Origin: Bacillota bacterium | GTDB taxonomy: Bacteria; Bacillota; Clostridia; Acetivibrionales; DSM-1351 | Assembly: GCA_023392075.1 (NCBI GenBank) | Contig: JAEVZU010000052.1 | Span: 1-35,188, forward strand | Length of the DNA: 35,188 bases | Direction: 5' to 3' | In this document: positions 25,125-33,864 of the stretch, in pieces | How positions within the stretch are numbered: position 1 is the first letter of the stretch | Layout of the letters: every line of letters starts with the position of its first letter | Position numbers and translations under genes: made by a program | Notes under the pieces: generated by a model | Database searches by the model: none | Told to the model about the DNA's origin: nothing | What the model saw: the letters and a program-made list of their open reading frames with translations, nothing else

Positions 25125-25874
25125 TTATTTTAATGTAATACAGGCCTTAAAATAAGTCTTTGCTCCGGCTTCATCAACGCCCTCCACATACACAACTCCC
25201 GAGTCAAGTCCGGAGATATCTTTGTAAAATACTATGGAATCCCCTGCCAGGGCTTCACCTATATAACTTACCTGAATTGTATCAACGGTATATTGCCCGT
25301 GTTTCTCTATAGAAAAACAATCTGTTATATAATCAATATATTTTGAATTGTTAAGATGTCCGTTTATATCAATATCACTGTATCCGATAGTTTTTTTATA
25401 AACCTGCTGAAGCTGCCCGTTGGCCTTTATTTTGCCCATTCGCCCATCTATGGCACGATCCTGGCGGAAGGGCGGGAATCTTCCCGGAAAAAGCTCGGTT
25501 CTTCTGATTTCCCTGGACTCTACATCCATTATAACCCAGCTTGAAATGGCTCTTCCAATAATATTCCCCTCCGAATCCTTTACAAAAAAATCTCTTTCAA
25601 ACTCAAGCTTTTTAGGTTCCAACGGCCAGGTTTCGACTGTTAATTTTTCATTGAGGGCCGGAAATCTTTCCATATGAACCAGTATCTTAACCAGTACCCA
25701 GGTTACACCCTCTTCTGCAAGAAGCTTTTCGACACCCAATTCCAGGTTTTCGGCATGAAGACTGGCAGCATCCTGAAAATAATTAAACAGGGAGCTCAAT
25801 TTTAATTTTCTGTAATAATCCGCATCCCCATAGTCAACATGGTATTCTTTTTTATATATTGAAACTGTATCCAT
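25125..25874 (-). CDS. Acyl-ACP thioesterase (FatA/FatB-like double hotdog)
   Basis: 249 residues, cytoplasmic. It cleaves fatty acyl-ACP to release free fatty acid. Two hotdog halves are seen. The N-terminal half runs from YHVDYGDADYYRKLKLSS and includes GVTWVLVKILVHMERFP. The C-terminal half contains the catalytic-type motif DIDINGHLNNSKYIDY with Asn and His. Length is close to bacterial acyl-ACP thioesterases of anaerobes. The ATG lies about 8 nt after an AGGAGA-type site. It begins 7 nt after the signal peptidase gene, so translational coupling is likely. Why a thioesterase and a signal peptidase share an operon is not obvious from sequence. Confidence 0.93.
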   Translation of the reverse strand: MDTVSIYKKEYHVDYGDADYYRKLKLSSLFNYFQDAASLHAENLELGVEKLLAEEGVTWVLVKILVHMERFPALNEKLTVETWPLEPKKLEFERDFFVKDSEGNIIGRAISSWVIMDVESREIRRTELFPGRFPPFRQDRAIDGRMGKIKANGQLQQVYKKTIGYSDIDINGHLNNSKYIDYITDCFSIEKHGQYTVDTIQVSYIGEALAGDSIVFYKDISGLDSGVVYVEGVDEAGAKTYFKACITLK

Positions 25875-25881
25875 ATCTCTC

Positions 25882-26454
25882 CTAAAACCCTAATCGTAAT
25901 AAATACTTGCCAAAAACATGATCCATGGGGACACATCCGATCACTCTGCTGTCTTTGCTTTCATTTCTGTTGTCACCCATTACAAATATACTGTTTTCAG
26001 GTACGGTTATTTTTTCATCCGACTGGTATACCATTGGCTCTTTTATGTAGGATTCGTCCAAGGTCTCCCCATTTCTGACAACCTTTCCTTCTTTAAATTC
26101 AAGTACGTCTCCCGGCTTACCTATAACTCTTTTTACCCAGAAAATTTCATCCTCATTGCCGGTTATTTTTGATACTATAAGGTTATATTTGAGAGGATCC
26201 ATAATGTTATCTACGAATCTGCGCTCCCTGTCTATCCTGCTGTCAATAATAACAATATCTTCATAGTCCGGGATTCCGTGAAAAATATTCTGAGTTTTAT
26301 TTATTATTATTTTATCTCCGTCGTGAAGTGTATTTTCCATAGACGGACCGTTTACACTTGTCGGTTGGAATAAAAATATTATTACAAGCAGAGCCACGAT
26401 TATTGAGATAAGTATTGTTCCTATCCAGCTGAATATTTCCTTTAGAATTTTCAT
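25882..26454 (-). CDS. lepB: Type I signal peptidase
   Basis: Removes signal peptides from exported proteins at the outer face of the membrane. 190 residues with one N-terminal membrane segment (about 9-30). The catalytic Ser38 is in NGPSMENTL and Lys108 is in WVKRVIGKPGD. Box E reads MGDNRNESKDSRVIG. The Ser-Lys gap (70 residues) is larger than the ~40 of Bacillus SipS because of an inserted stretch (about 72-103, with RIDRERRFVDNIMDPLKY). I chose ATG 26454 with GGAGATAAT upstream; an in-frame TTG at 26544 would add 30 polar residues before the anchor and is unlikely. First gene of the cluster. Confidence 0.94.
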   Translation of the reverse strand: MKILKEIFSWIGTILISIIVALLVIIFLFQPTSVNGPSMENTLHDGDKIIINKTQNIFHGIPDYEDIVIIDSRIDRERRFVDNIMDPLKYNLIVSKITGNEDEIFWVKRVIGKPGDVLEFKEGKVVRNGETLDESYIKEPMVYQSDEKITVPENSIFVMGDNRNESKDSRVIGCVPMDHVFGKYLLRLGF

Positions 26455-26580
26455 ATTATCTCCATTTCCGGTATGGGGAATTGTTTCTATACCGTTTATT
26501 GTTGTTTTGTCTTTCTCCCCATTTGAACAAAAGATAGTTTCCAATCAAAAATACGTAATACTTAATATACGTAAATATGA

Positions 26581-26599
26581 CAGAATTGTTCGAATTCTG
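26581..26599. promoter_or_regulatory. Perfect 7-bp inverted repeat upstream of the signal peptidase operon
   Basis: CAGAATT (26581-26587) and AATTCTG (26593-26599) with a GTTCG spacer, roughly 25-45 nt downstream of a possible -10 box on the minus strand. It could be a repressor site; it does not match the Bacillus LexA box. Confidence 0.35.
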
Positions 26600-26707
26600 C
26601 TGACTGAGCTTATCCAAATTATCCTAATTATAATATATTTGAACAGCTATTTATACACTTAAACTATTAATTTTTTTTTAATATTTGATGTCAGTATTAT
26701 TATTGAA

Positions 26708-26951
26708 TATGCCGGTACTTCCATACTGACTTCAAGCAATGGCTTGCACACAAAGCACTTACTTGAAATAGTTCGGTTCACAACAAGTATTTTCTGTAAT
26801 CGCAGCGACTCGACCACCCGGGTCTCGCGTGCTGCTTAAATTGACTTCCTGCCAATTTTCCGGACAAAATACTTGTTTCTCACCTGCAAATTTCAGTAAG
26901 CACTTTTACCGTGCTGTCCATTGCTTGAAGTTGTACTCGCGTACCAGTATA
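26708..26951. repeat. Long imperfect palindrome B (MITE-like extended hairpin)
   Basis: The arms run from about 26708 and 26951 to a GC-rich centre near 26818. Matched blocks include ggtac/gtacc at the ends, a perfect 13-mer cttcaagcaatgg (26730-26742) with ccattgcttgaag (26918-26930), agcactta with taagcact, acaagtatttt with aaaatacttgt, and gcagc with gctgc at the centre. Mismatches and small gaps occur throughout. It could be a MITE remnant or encode a long structured RNA. No clear target-site duplication was found. Confidence 0.7.
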
Positions 26952-27023
26952 ATCTGTGATGTATACGTTTTGTGCACTATTGAAACCCGGTTCTTTAAAT
27001 CCGTTCACCTTAAGGCAGCACTA

Positions 27024-28844
27024 TTATTTTACTTTTATTCCAAAAATCTTCCTTGCGTAGCTTCCCACCACGATAGTATCGTTATATATTGCCGGAGAGG
27101 ATTCCACATTACCCTGCAGCGAAACAGAATCAAGAGTTTTGCCGTTCATGGGATCTACAAGATGCAGATATCCGGCAAAATCACTATAGACCATATAGGT
27201 TTTTCCGTCTGAGCTCTTAAAGTCCAGAGGAGAGCACCAGCTGTAAGAGGCAAGTTTTTTCTTCCATATTTCCTCTCCTGTCTTCTTGTCCAGTGCTACC
27301 ATCGTGCCGTCACTGTTTGAACCGGTAAAACAGATATTGAAAATAACCATATTACTGATGTCATCTTTGCCCAGAACAGGGGTTCCAAGTGCTCCTCCGT
27401 TTATATAGTAATTATATACACATTGGTAATCCTTCTGCCATATCAATTCACCGGTCAAAGCATTGAGCTTTCTTATATTACAGTCGGCAACCGAAGCTTT
27501 ACCGTTCTCTCCGCGTTTGTCAACCTGATTTGCGGTATAAAGGAATACTCCTTCACTAGTTTCCTCAACAACTATTGTTGCATCGGTATCGTCCTTTGTC
27601 TCATAGATCCACACCGGTTTCATGGTGTTCAAGTCAAGGCACTGGAGTGTTCCGCCGTTGTCACAGAAGTACATGTAGTTTTTGTAAACGGCAGGTGAGT
27701 TCTCTATACCCTGTTCATCATTAAAAGGACTTCTGTAACGGTACTTGGTCAACTGAGGAGCCATTGAAAGAGTACCGGCCGACTTGTCAAATTCAGTGTT
27801 GAGCTTTACCCTGTATACCAGGCCGTTTTCTCCTACATTCAGCAAGGTATCGGTTTTGCGGTCCAGAAGTGCTGAAGCATCATTTGCACCCCAGCCTCTA
27901 TAGGCAACTTCGTCCCTTCCGAAAATAGAGTAAAGTTCCTTTTGATTTAGCAGATTTATTATTCTGAATTTGTACTCCGCAAACTTTCCGTTATTTTCGT
28001 TAATACCCATCCCCGTGTACAGTACCGGATATCCTCTAGGGTCTATCATACCGGTACCTTTAATAGGATATCCGATTTGGATTTTGTTTCTTGTGGACTT
28101 CCCCGTATCAAGATCAAGGAAATAAATATTACCGTCCAAAGCCGGGTAAATAACTTCCACCAGATCCTTGGACTTCATTTGCTCGTTAATATTCATCATT
28201 TTTCTGATATTCTCAGGCCAGTGAACCAGAAGCGGCTGCCCGGTCCAGCCCGTTCCGGGCCAATAACTGTTGTGGGCCGAAATAGCACCTAACCCCTCTT
28301 TCTCCCATACTATCTCAAGTTTCTTCTGACTGACTGTTCTGGTGCCAAAGGAAGCATTGTCCCTGTAATTGTTGCCTCTGAAGGTTGTAACTCCCTCCAG
28401 CTCCGAATATTCCCCTGATGCACCAAATGAAATTTTCTCCTTTTTCCTGGGTGTGTATTGTTTTAAAGGGGTATTATTCCTGAATATCCAGGATTTCATA
28501 TCCAGACCGCTGGCAAGGGTATTGTCAATGGCAAATTCAGGGTATGCCTTTTTGCCTCCGAAATCGGACTTTTCAGTCCAGGAGGATTTTAATTTTTCCG
28601 GATCGGTCATCTCTTCAGGCATCGGATCTGCTACCGCTTCTTCTTCCGGCCCTTCATCAATCTCTCCGGTTGAATTGGAAGCATCAACAGCTGCCGATGA
28701 ATTTGATGACGTTTTTACGGTACCCGGATCAAGGTTAAACACCTTGCTGAGTCCTATCCACACTCCAGTCATAATCAATGCCAGGACCAATATTGTCAAT
28801 ATTGCCCTTAACCTGTTTGTTGCCCTTCTTCTGTATCTTTTCAT
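27024..28844 (-). CDS. Membrane-anchored PQQ-type beta-propeller protein, copy 2
   Basis: 606 residues. An N-terminal basic stretch and one membrane segment (about 12-33) are followed by an acidic/Ser-rich linker (about 42-85). A large outer domain contains PQQ/WD40-like propeller blades, for example NIYFLDLDTGKSTRN, LQCLDLNTMKPVW, LNALTGELIWQKDY, VALDKKTGEEIWKK and LHLVDPMNGKTLD. These blades often serve in binding or scaffolding; no catalytic residues were recognised. ATG 28844 follows GAGGAAG. It lies 19 nt after its close paralogue, so the pair is an operon made by tandem duplication. The ligand and role are unknown. It is not a quinoprotein dehydrogenase on the visible evidence. Confidence 0.88.
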   Translation of the reverse strand: MKRYRRRATNRLRAILTILVLALIMTGVWIGLSKVFNLDPGTVKTSSNSSAAVDASNSTGEIDEGPEEEAVADPMPEEMTDPEKLKSSWTEKSDFGGKKAYPEFAIDNTLASGLDMKSWIFRNNTPLKQYTPRKKEKISFGASGEYSELEGVTTFRGNNYRDNASFGTRTVSQKKLEIVWEKEGLGAISAHNSYWPGTGWTGQPLLVHWPENIRKMMNINEQMKSKDLVEVIYPALDGNIYFLDLDTGKSTRNKIQIGYPIKGTGMIDPRGYPVLYTGMGINENNGKFAEYKFRIINLLNQKELYSIFGRDEVAYRGWGANDASALLDRKTDTLLNVGENGLVYRVKLNTEFDKSAGTLSMAPQLTKYRYRSPFNDEQGIENSPAVYKNYMYFCDNGGTLQCLDLNTMKPVWIYETKDDTDATIVVEETSEGVFLYTANQVDKRGENGKASVADCNIRKLNALTGELIWQKDYQCVYNYYINGGALGTPVLGKDDISNMVIFNICFTGSNSDGTMVALDKKTGEEIWKKKLASYSWCSPLDFKSSDGKTYMVYSDFAGYLHLVDPMNGKTLDSVSLQGNVESSPAIYNDTIVVGSYARKIFGIKVK

Positions 28845-28863
28845 AACTTCCTCGCTAAACCGT

Positions 28864-30693
28864 TTATTTTATTTTTACACCATATATCTTCTTTGCATAC
28901 GTTCCTACAACCGCCATATCGTTGTAGACAGAAGGAGAAGCCTCCACGTTTCCGCCAACCGAAATCTTATCCAGATCTTCACCTGTCTTGGGATCTATCA
29001 GATGCATATCTCCTTTAAAGTCACACAGCAGCATGTAGGTTTTCCCCTCCTCAGACATAAAATCTACAGGGGAACTCCAGCTGTATGCCTCCAAATGTCT
29101 CTTCCAGACTTCCTTACCGGTTTTCTTGTCCAGTGCCACCAGAGTACCGTCACTTGTTGAACCGGTCAACGCAACATTAAATATTACAATGTCACTTATA
29201 TCATTCTTGCCAACTACAGGCGTCGCTAACGCACCGCCGTTAATATATGACTGGTAGGCACAGGAATAATCCTTCTGCCATACAAGCTCTCCGGTTAAAG
29301 CATTAAGTTTGCGGATATTACAGTTTGCTCTTGAACCTGCCTTGCCTCTTTTATCTATTTCATTGGCAGTATACAGGAAAACTCCCTCGTCTGTTTCTTC
29401 AAGTGTAATGGTACTGTCGGTATCGTCACCGCCTTTATATATCCATAACGGCTCCATTTTATTAATATCCAGGCACTGAATGGTACCGCCGTTGTCGGCA
29501 AAGTACATCAGATTGCGATAGAAGGCAGGAGAATTTTCAATTCCCTGTTCGGAGCTGTATGAACTCTTGTAACGGTATTTTGTGAATGAAGGATTTATTG
29601 ATATGGTTCCTGCCTTCTCATCAAATTTCGTATTCAGCTTTGCCTTATACACCAAACCGTTTTCACCGCAATTTATAAGCGTATCCGTATATCTGTTCAG
29701 CAGGGCCGAGGAATCGTTTGCGCCCCAGCTTCTGAAAGCAACGGGATCATTTCCGGGAAATGAATAGATCAGCTTTTGGTGGATCAGATCAAAAATCCTG
29801 TATTTAAAAGCACCTGTCCTGCCGTCATTCTCATTGAGTCCCTGCCCCGTATAAAACAGAGGATATCCCCGTGGATCCACCATTCCCGTTCCTTTTACAG
29901 TGAAGCCGATATTCATTTTTGGTCTTGATGGCTTCCCGGTCTCCATGTCAAGGAAATATACATTTCCATCAAATACCGGATAAATTACCTCTACGAGATC
30001 CTTGGATTTAAGTTCTGCATTTATGTTCATTATCTGTCTTACTTCATCCGACCAATGAACCAGCAAAGGCTGGCCTGTCCAGCCGGCACCCGGCCAATAG
30101 CTTCCCACGCCGGAAACAGCACCGATATCATGTGTCCACACTATCTCAAGTTTTTTTTCCTTAACAGCTGCTTTCCCCCAGGATGGAGCCGTACGGTAAT
30201 TATTACCTCTAAACGCTGTAACTCCTTCCAGTTCAGAATAGTTTTCAGGAGACCCGAAAGCTACGTTATAAGGCGGAGCGTAGTTTTTTACCGTCTTGTT
30301 GTTGACCAAAGCCCAGTAAGTTATTTTACCGCCATCCTTGTAGGATTTCTGCCATGAACCGTCGCCCAGAGCTTTTTTACTGATCAGGCCGGCCGGATTT
30401 TTCCATGAAATCAGCAAGTCATCAGGATTTGTGCTTTCCGCAGGTTCCTTGACAGTTTCTTCAGCCTGGCCCGGGCTGGTTTGTGATTGCGACGGATCTG
30501 TTGGTTTTGTATTATCAACTGTGTTAACGGGTGCTTTTGATGAATTTGCGGAATTAGAGCCCGGTGCTGTATTCAGCCAGGGTAAATTGCCGCTGAACAT
30601 CAAATAAAGAGCTGTTAATGCAACTAGCAATATTGTAAAAAAAACTGTTACTGCCGGTAACAGACTATTCTTTTTTCTTCCTTGTGAACTCAT
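28864..30693 (-). CDS. Membrane-anchored PQQ-type beta-propeller protein, copy 1
   Basis: 609 residues. One membrane segment (about 13-33) and a Ser/Thr/Pro-rich linker (about 40-90) precede a propeller domain colinear with the downstream copy. Shared blocks include EGVTAFRGNNYR, GAGWTGQPLLVHW, SKDLVEVIYP, GENGLVYKAKLNT, EQGIENSPAFYRN and KLNALTGELVWQKDY. I chose the ATG at 30693 because GGAGG lies 6 nt upstream; an ATG at 30720 is in frame but has no site. It is the first gene of the pair. The two copies differ most in the linker and N-terminus, which suggests the same fold with different surface presentation. Function is not recognised. Confidence 0.88.
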   Translation of the reverse strand: MSSQGRKKNSLLPAVTVFFTILLVALTALYLMFSGNLPWLNTAPGSNSANSSKAPVNTVDNTKPTDPSQSQTSPGQAEETVKEPAESTNPDDLLISWKNPAGLISKKALGDGSWQKSYKDGGKITYWALVNNKTVKNYAPPYNVAFGSPENYSELEGVTAFRGNNYRTAPSWGKAAVKEKKLEIVWTHDIGAVSGVGSYWPGAGWTGQPLLVHWSDEVRQIMNINAELKSKDLVEVIYPVFDGNVYFLDMETGKPSRPKMNIGFTVKGTGMVDPRGYPLFYTGQGLNENDGRTGAFKYRIFDLIHQKLIYSFPGNDPVAFRSWGANDSSALLNRYTDTLINCGENGLVYKAKLNTKFDEKAGTISINPSFTKYRYKSSYSSEQGIENSPAFYRNLMYFADNGGTIQCLDINKMEPLWIYKGGDDTDSTITLEETDEGVFLYTANEIDKRGKAGSRANCNIRKLNALTGELVWQKDYSCAYQSYINGGALATPVVGKNDISDIVIFNVALTGSTSDGTLVALDKKTGKEVWKRHLEAYSWSSPVDFMSEEGKTYMLLCDFKGDMHLIDPKTGEDLDKISVGGNVEASPSVYNDMAVVGTYAKKIYGVKIK

Positions 30694-30898
30694 TTCTACC
30701 TCCGTAATAACGTTTGTCATGTTAAATTTTACTTGACAAACCCTTTTGATATTATATCAGAATAGACATCAAAATTATATTTCTTTTTCACTAAAATTTT
30801 CTTAAGAATCAGTATGCATTTATTAAGGTTTTCTATAAGAAATGCCTGACTTATCCTATTAATTTTGTTAACTTATTGTAAATTGTTGCCTTAAAAAA

Positions 30899-30927
30899 TT
30901 GTTAAGATTCACCTTTTTATGTATAAT
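30899..30927 (+). promoter_or_regulatory. Possible distal promoter of the P-type ATPase gene
   Basis: TTGTTA (30899-30904), a 17-nt spacer and a perfect TATAAT (30922-30927). It is about 300 nt upstream of the start codon, which would give a long leader. Confidence 0.5.
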
Positions 30928-31020
30928 AATTTTGTCTTTCTATCCATTTCCGAATACATTTCCTTAAAAGAGTACAGATTAAAAATATCCTGTTTGTTTA
31001 AAATTATTTGTCATTTGAAA

Positions 31021-31049
31021 TTGGTAAAACTTATACATTTAAATATATT
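31021..31049 (+). promoter_or_regulatory. Possible proximal promoter of the P-type ATPase gene
   Basis: TTGGTA (31021-31026), a 17-nt spacer and TATATT (31044-31049). A start near 31056 would place the structured element at the very 5' end of the message. Confidence 0.45.
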
Positions 31050-31077
31050 GATTAGTGGTATGTAACATCTAAAACGT

Positions 31078-31189
31078 ACATTGTCCGGCGAGGAAAATTT
31101 TCTCAGGGCCAGGCGGAGGAGGGCGGAATAATTGCTTTATTCCAACTGATGACAACGCAGTCCTGGGGAAATTTAACCGCCGGCAATGT
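31078..31189 (+). ncRNA. Structured 5' leader, candidate cation-responsive cis-regulatory RNA
   Basis: A closing stem of 12 bp with one bulge (acattg-t-ccggcg at 31078-31090 with cgccggcaatgt at 31178-31189) brackets about 87 nt. Inside are aaattt/aaattt (about 31095-31100 with 31169-31174), ccagg/cctgg (31109-31113 with 31162-31166) and a 7-bp hairpin ggaataa-ttgct-ttattcc (31125-31143). The purine-rich segment gcggaggagggcgg is unpaired in this model. It ends 20 nt before the ribosome site. I compared it from memory with the yybP-ykoY, M-box, NiCo, ydaO and cobalamin cores and found no match. RNA function is inferred from pairing alone. Confidence 0.55.
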
Positions 31190-31229
31190 GTGAATTTAGA
31201 TGTTTCAGACCACCAGAAGGGGAAGTCGC

Positions 31230-33839
31230 ATGAAAAACTGTTATAATTACTCGGCAGAGGCAGTTCTGAAGGAACTGAATACAAACCTTAACGGTCTATC
31301 GGATAAGGATATTGGCAGTCTTAGAGAAAAATACGGTTATAATGAACTGCAGACCGGAAAAAAGGCAGGAGTTATTAAGATTTTTTTGGGGCAGTTTAAG
31401 GATTTTCTTGTAATAATCCTGTTGATTGCGGCAGCGGTTTCACTTTTCCTTCGGGATTATGAAAGTGCAATCGTTATATTCGCAGTTACAATTTTAAACT
31501 CTATTTTAGGAACTGCCCAGCATTTTAAAGCTGAAAAGTCTCTGGAAAGTCTTAAATCTCTTTCTTCACCTGTTGCAAGAGTTATAAGAAATAAAATGAG
31601 GATTGAAATCCCGTCCAGGGAGGTTTTAACAGGAGATATTCTCTTACTTGAAGCCGGAGATTTTATAAGTGCAGACGGAAGGATTATTGAAAATCACAGT
31701 CTGCAGGTAAATGAAAGTTCCCTTACAGGTGAATCAGAAAGCGTTATGAAGACAGCCGGTATAATCCCGGCAGCCGATGTACCCATCGGGGACAGAAAAA
31801 ATATGGTGTTTACCGGCAGTCATGTGACTTACGGAAGGGCTGTTGTAGCTGTTACAAACACCGGTATGTCCACAGAGCTTGGAAAGATAGCCTCTCTTAT
31901 GGATGCCGCCGAAAACAAGCAGACTCCGTTACAGGTCAGTCTTGACAAATTCGGTAAAAAACTGGCAGTTGCCATTCTTGTCCTCTGCGGAATCATACTG
32001 GCAGCTAATATTGTGAGGGGCTATCCGGTCATTGATTCCTTCATGTTTGCAATAGCCCTTGCCGTTGCGGCCATTCCAGAGGCACTCAGCTCAATAGTAA
32101 CAATAGTACTTGCCATAGGAACTCAAAAAATGGCGAAGGAAAATGCTATCGTAAGAAAGCTTCACGCCGTAGAAAGTTTGGGGAGTGTTTCTGTCATATG
32201 CTCTGATAAAACAGGTACGCTTACTCAGAATAAAATGGTTGCCAAAAAGGTATTTGTGGGCTGGAATACCTTTGATTCTGAAAAACTGGATATGGAGAAC
32301 ACACTCCAGCGTACAGTAGTAAAAATAAGTATTCTGTCCAGCGATGCCACCATTACCGACGGAACTGCCGTCGGAGACCCCACCGAGGTTGCCTTTATCA
32401 AACTGGCAAATGATTATGGCTACGAAGAGGAAGATGTCCGGGATGAATATGCCAGATTGTCGGAAGTACCCTTTGACTCCGACAGAAAGCTGATGAGCAC
32501 CCTGCACAACATTGACGGACAGTTCATGATGTTTACCAAAGGTGCTCCCGACGTTATTTTAAGCAGATCCAAAAGCGTTCTTACAGAGCATGGCGATAAA
32601 CCCATAGAGCAGGAAAATATAGAATTTATAGAAAAAATAAACAGGGAATTTTCCCAGGAAGGTCTGCGCGTACTGGCATTTGCACGAAAGATCTTTGACT
32701 CCCGGGTAAAGCTTTCTGTTGAGGATGAAAAAGACTTGACCTTTGTTGGCCTGGTAGCCATGATCGACCCTCCGAGGGAGGAGTCAAAGCAGGCGGTGGC
32801 CGATTGCATACGCGCCGGTATAAAACCTGTGATGATAACAGGTGACCATAAAATCACAGCATCTGCAATTGCAAAGCAGATCGGTATTATGGATGAAAAG
32901 AACCGTGCAATTGAAGGTGTCGAAATAGAAAAAATGTCCGATGAAGACTTGAAAAGCAAAGTACGGGATATTTCAGTATACGCCCGTGTATCACCGGAGC
33001 ACAAAATACGCATTGTCAAGGCCTGGCAGGATATGGGCAATGTTGTAGCAATGACAGGTGACGGCGTGAATGATGCACCGGCACTTAAACAGGCTGATAT
33101 TGGAGTTGCAATGGGCAAAGTGGGTACTGAGGTTGCCAAGGATGCAGCTTCAATGATTCTTGTGGATGACAACTTTGCCACAATTGTTAAGGCAGTCTCA
33201 AACGGAAGAAGCATATATACCAATATCAAAAACTCGATTAAATTCCTGTTGTCAGGTAATACTGCAGGTATTCTGGCTGTGCTGTATACGTCGATTTTAG
33301 CCCTGCCTCTGCCGTTTACAGCCATGCATTTGCTGTTCATCAACCTGCTGACGGATTCAATGCCGGCAATTGCACTTGGTCTGGAGCCATACAGGAAAGA
33401 TGTTCTGAATTCAAAACCAAGGGATATAAATGAACCCCTGCTGAACAGAGGTTTTCTGCTGCAGGTTATTTTTGAAGGTGCAGTAATAGCCGCAAGTGCA
33501 CTTGCAGCCTTCTATTACGGTTTAAGCACAGGAAATACAACTCTGGCAAGTACCATGGCCTTTTCTGTTCTGGCGCTGGCCAGACTGATACACGGTTTTA
33601 ACTGCCGTTCCAGGTATCCCCTGTTCAAAATCGGCTTCTTTTCAAACAGGTTTCAATGGGGTGCGGTGCTTCTGGGAATGCTGCTCTTATTCCTGGTTCT
33701 CACGGTTCCGCCGCTCCAGCATCTGTTTGAAATAGAACCCGGTGTTATCAATCACCTTGGTATCATAGGCTTGCTGGGACTGGTTCCCTTTGTTGTCATT
33801 CAGCTCTATAAGACAATAAGAACCATTATCACAAAATAA
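31230..33839 (+). CDS. P2-type cation-transporting ATPase (PacL/YloB-like, Ca2+ probable)
   Basis: 869 residues. An N-terminal cation-ATPase domain (YSAEAVLKELNTNLNGLSDKD) comes first. The actuator motif is LTGES. The phosphorylation site is Asp326 in CSDKTGTLTQNKM. The nucleotide-binding motif is FTKGAPD, and hinge motifs are MITGDHKITA and MTGDGVNDAPALKQAD. Membrane motif 4 reads AAIPEALSSIVT, in place of the usual PEGLP of Ca2+ pumps; motif 6 reads NLLTDSMPAIALGLEP. About ten membrane segments are expected. It exports a divalent cation (Ca2+ or Mn2+) across the membrane. The ATG at 31230 follows AGAAGGGGAAG; an upstream in-frame TTG-type extension has no site. Its leader is structured. A 41-residue gene follows 25 nt later. 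Confidence 0.95.
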   Translation: MKNCYNYSAEAVLKELNTNLNGLSDKDIGSLREKYGYNELQTGKKAGVIKIFLGQFKDFLVIILLIAAAVSLFLRDYESAIVIFAVTILNSILGTAQHFKAEKSLESLKSLSSPVARVIRNKMRIEIPSREVLTGDILLLEAGDFISADGRIIENHSLQVNESSLTGESESVMKTAGIIPAADVPIGDRKNMVFTGSHVTYGRAVVAVTNTGMSTELGKIASLMDAAENKQTPLQVSLDKFGKKLAVAILVLCGIILAANIVRGYPVIDSFMFAIALAVAAIPEALSSIVTIVLAIGTQKMAKENAIVRKLHAVESLGSVSVICSDKTGTLTQNKMVAKKVFVGWNTFDSEKLDMENTLQRTVVKISILSSDATITDGTAVGDPTEVAFIKLANDYGYEEEDVRDEYARLSEVPFDSDRKLMSTLHNIDGQFMMFTKGAPDVILSRSKSVLTEHGDKPIEQENIEFIEKINREFSQEGLRVLAFARKIFDSRVKLSVEDEKDLTFVGLVAMIDPPREESKQAVADCIRAGIKPVMITGDHKITASAIAKQIGIMDEKNRAIEGVEIEKMSDEDLKSKVRDISVYARVSPEHKIRIVKAWQDMGNVVAMTGDGVNDAPALKQADIGVAMGKVGTEVAKDAASMILVDDNFATIVKAVSNGRSIYTNIKNSIKFLLSGNTAGILAVLYTSILALPLPFTAMHLLFINLLTDSMPAIALGLEPYRKDVLNSKPRDINEPLLNRGFLLQVIFEGAVIAASALAAFYYGLSTGNTTLASTMAFSVLALARLIHGFNCRSRYPLFKIGFFSNRFQWGAVLLGMLLLFLVLTVPPLQHLFEIEPGVINHLGIIGLLGLVPFVVIQLYKTIRTIITK

Positions 33840-33864
33840 AAATCAGAAAAATCAGGAGGAGATT

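Larger units (their letters stand above)
26455..27023. other. ~570-bp gene-free region between signal peptidase and PQQ-protein genes
   Basis: No supported gene was seen; short open frames here have no ribosome sites. It contains a short inverted repeat near the signal peptidase end, a possible -10 box TATAAT on the minus strand (26627-26632), two atacgta motifs near 26551-26572 and a ~245-bp imperfect palindrome (26708-26951). The base composition changes from AT-rich to mixed within the palindrome, which suggests an inserted element. Confidence 0.6.
30694..31229. other. ~535-bp divergent control region before the P-type ATPase gene
   Basis: No gene was seen. The left part is very AT-rich and includes a TATAAT on the minus strand (30751-30756) that may serve the PQQ-protein genes, without a good -35. 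Two rightward promoter candidates and a structured leader for the ATPase gene are listed separately. Confidence 0.6.

Noticed and set aside
26581..26599. LexA (SOS) box
   Set aside because: The inverted repeat CAGAATT-AATTCTG does not fit the Bacillus consensus CGAAC-N4-GTTCG.
26829..27212. Open frame of 127 codons across the palindrome and the PQQ-protein gene end
   Set aside because: It runs antisense to a clear gene, has no ribosome site and gives a non-protein-like translation.
27024..30693. PQQ-dependent dehydrogenases
   Set aside because: Only the propeller blades are visible. The catalytic Asp/Cys-Cys features of quinoprotein dehydrogenases were not recognised.
32420..33343. 307-codon frame opposite the P-type ATPase
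   Set aside because: It is an antisense shadow of a highly conserved ATPase region, with Ser/Ile-rich composition and no ribosome site.
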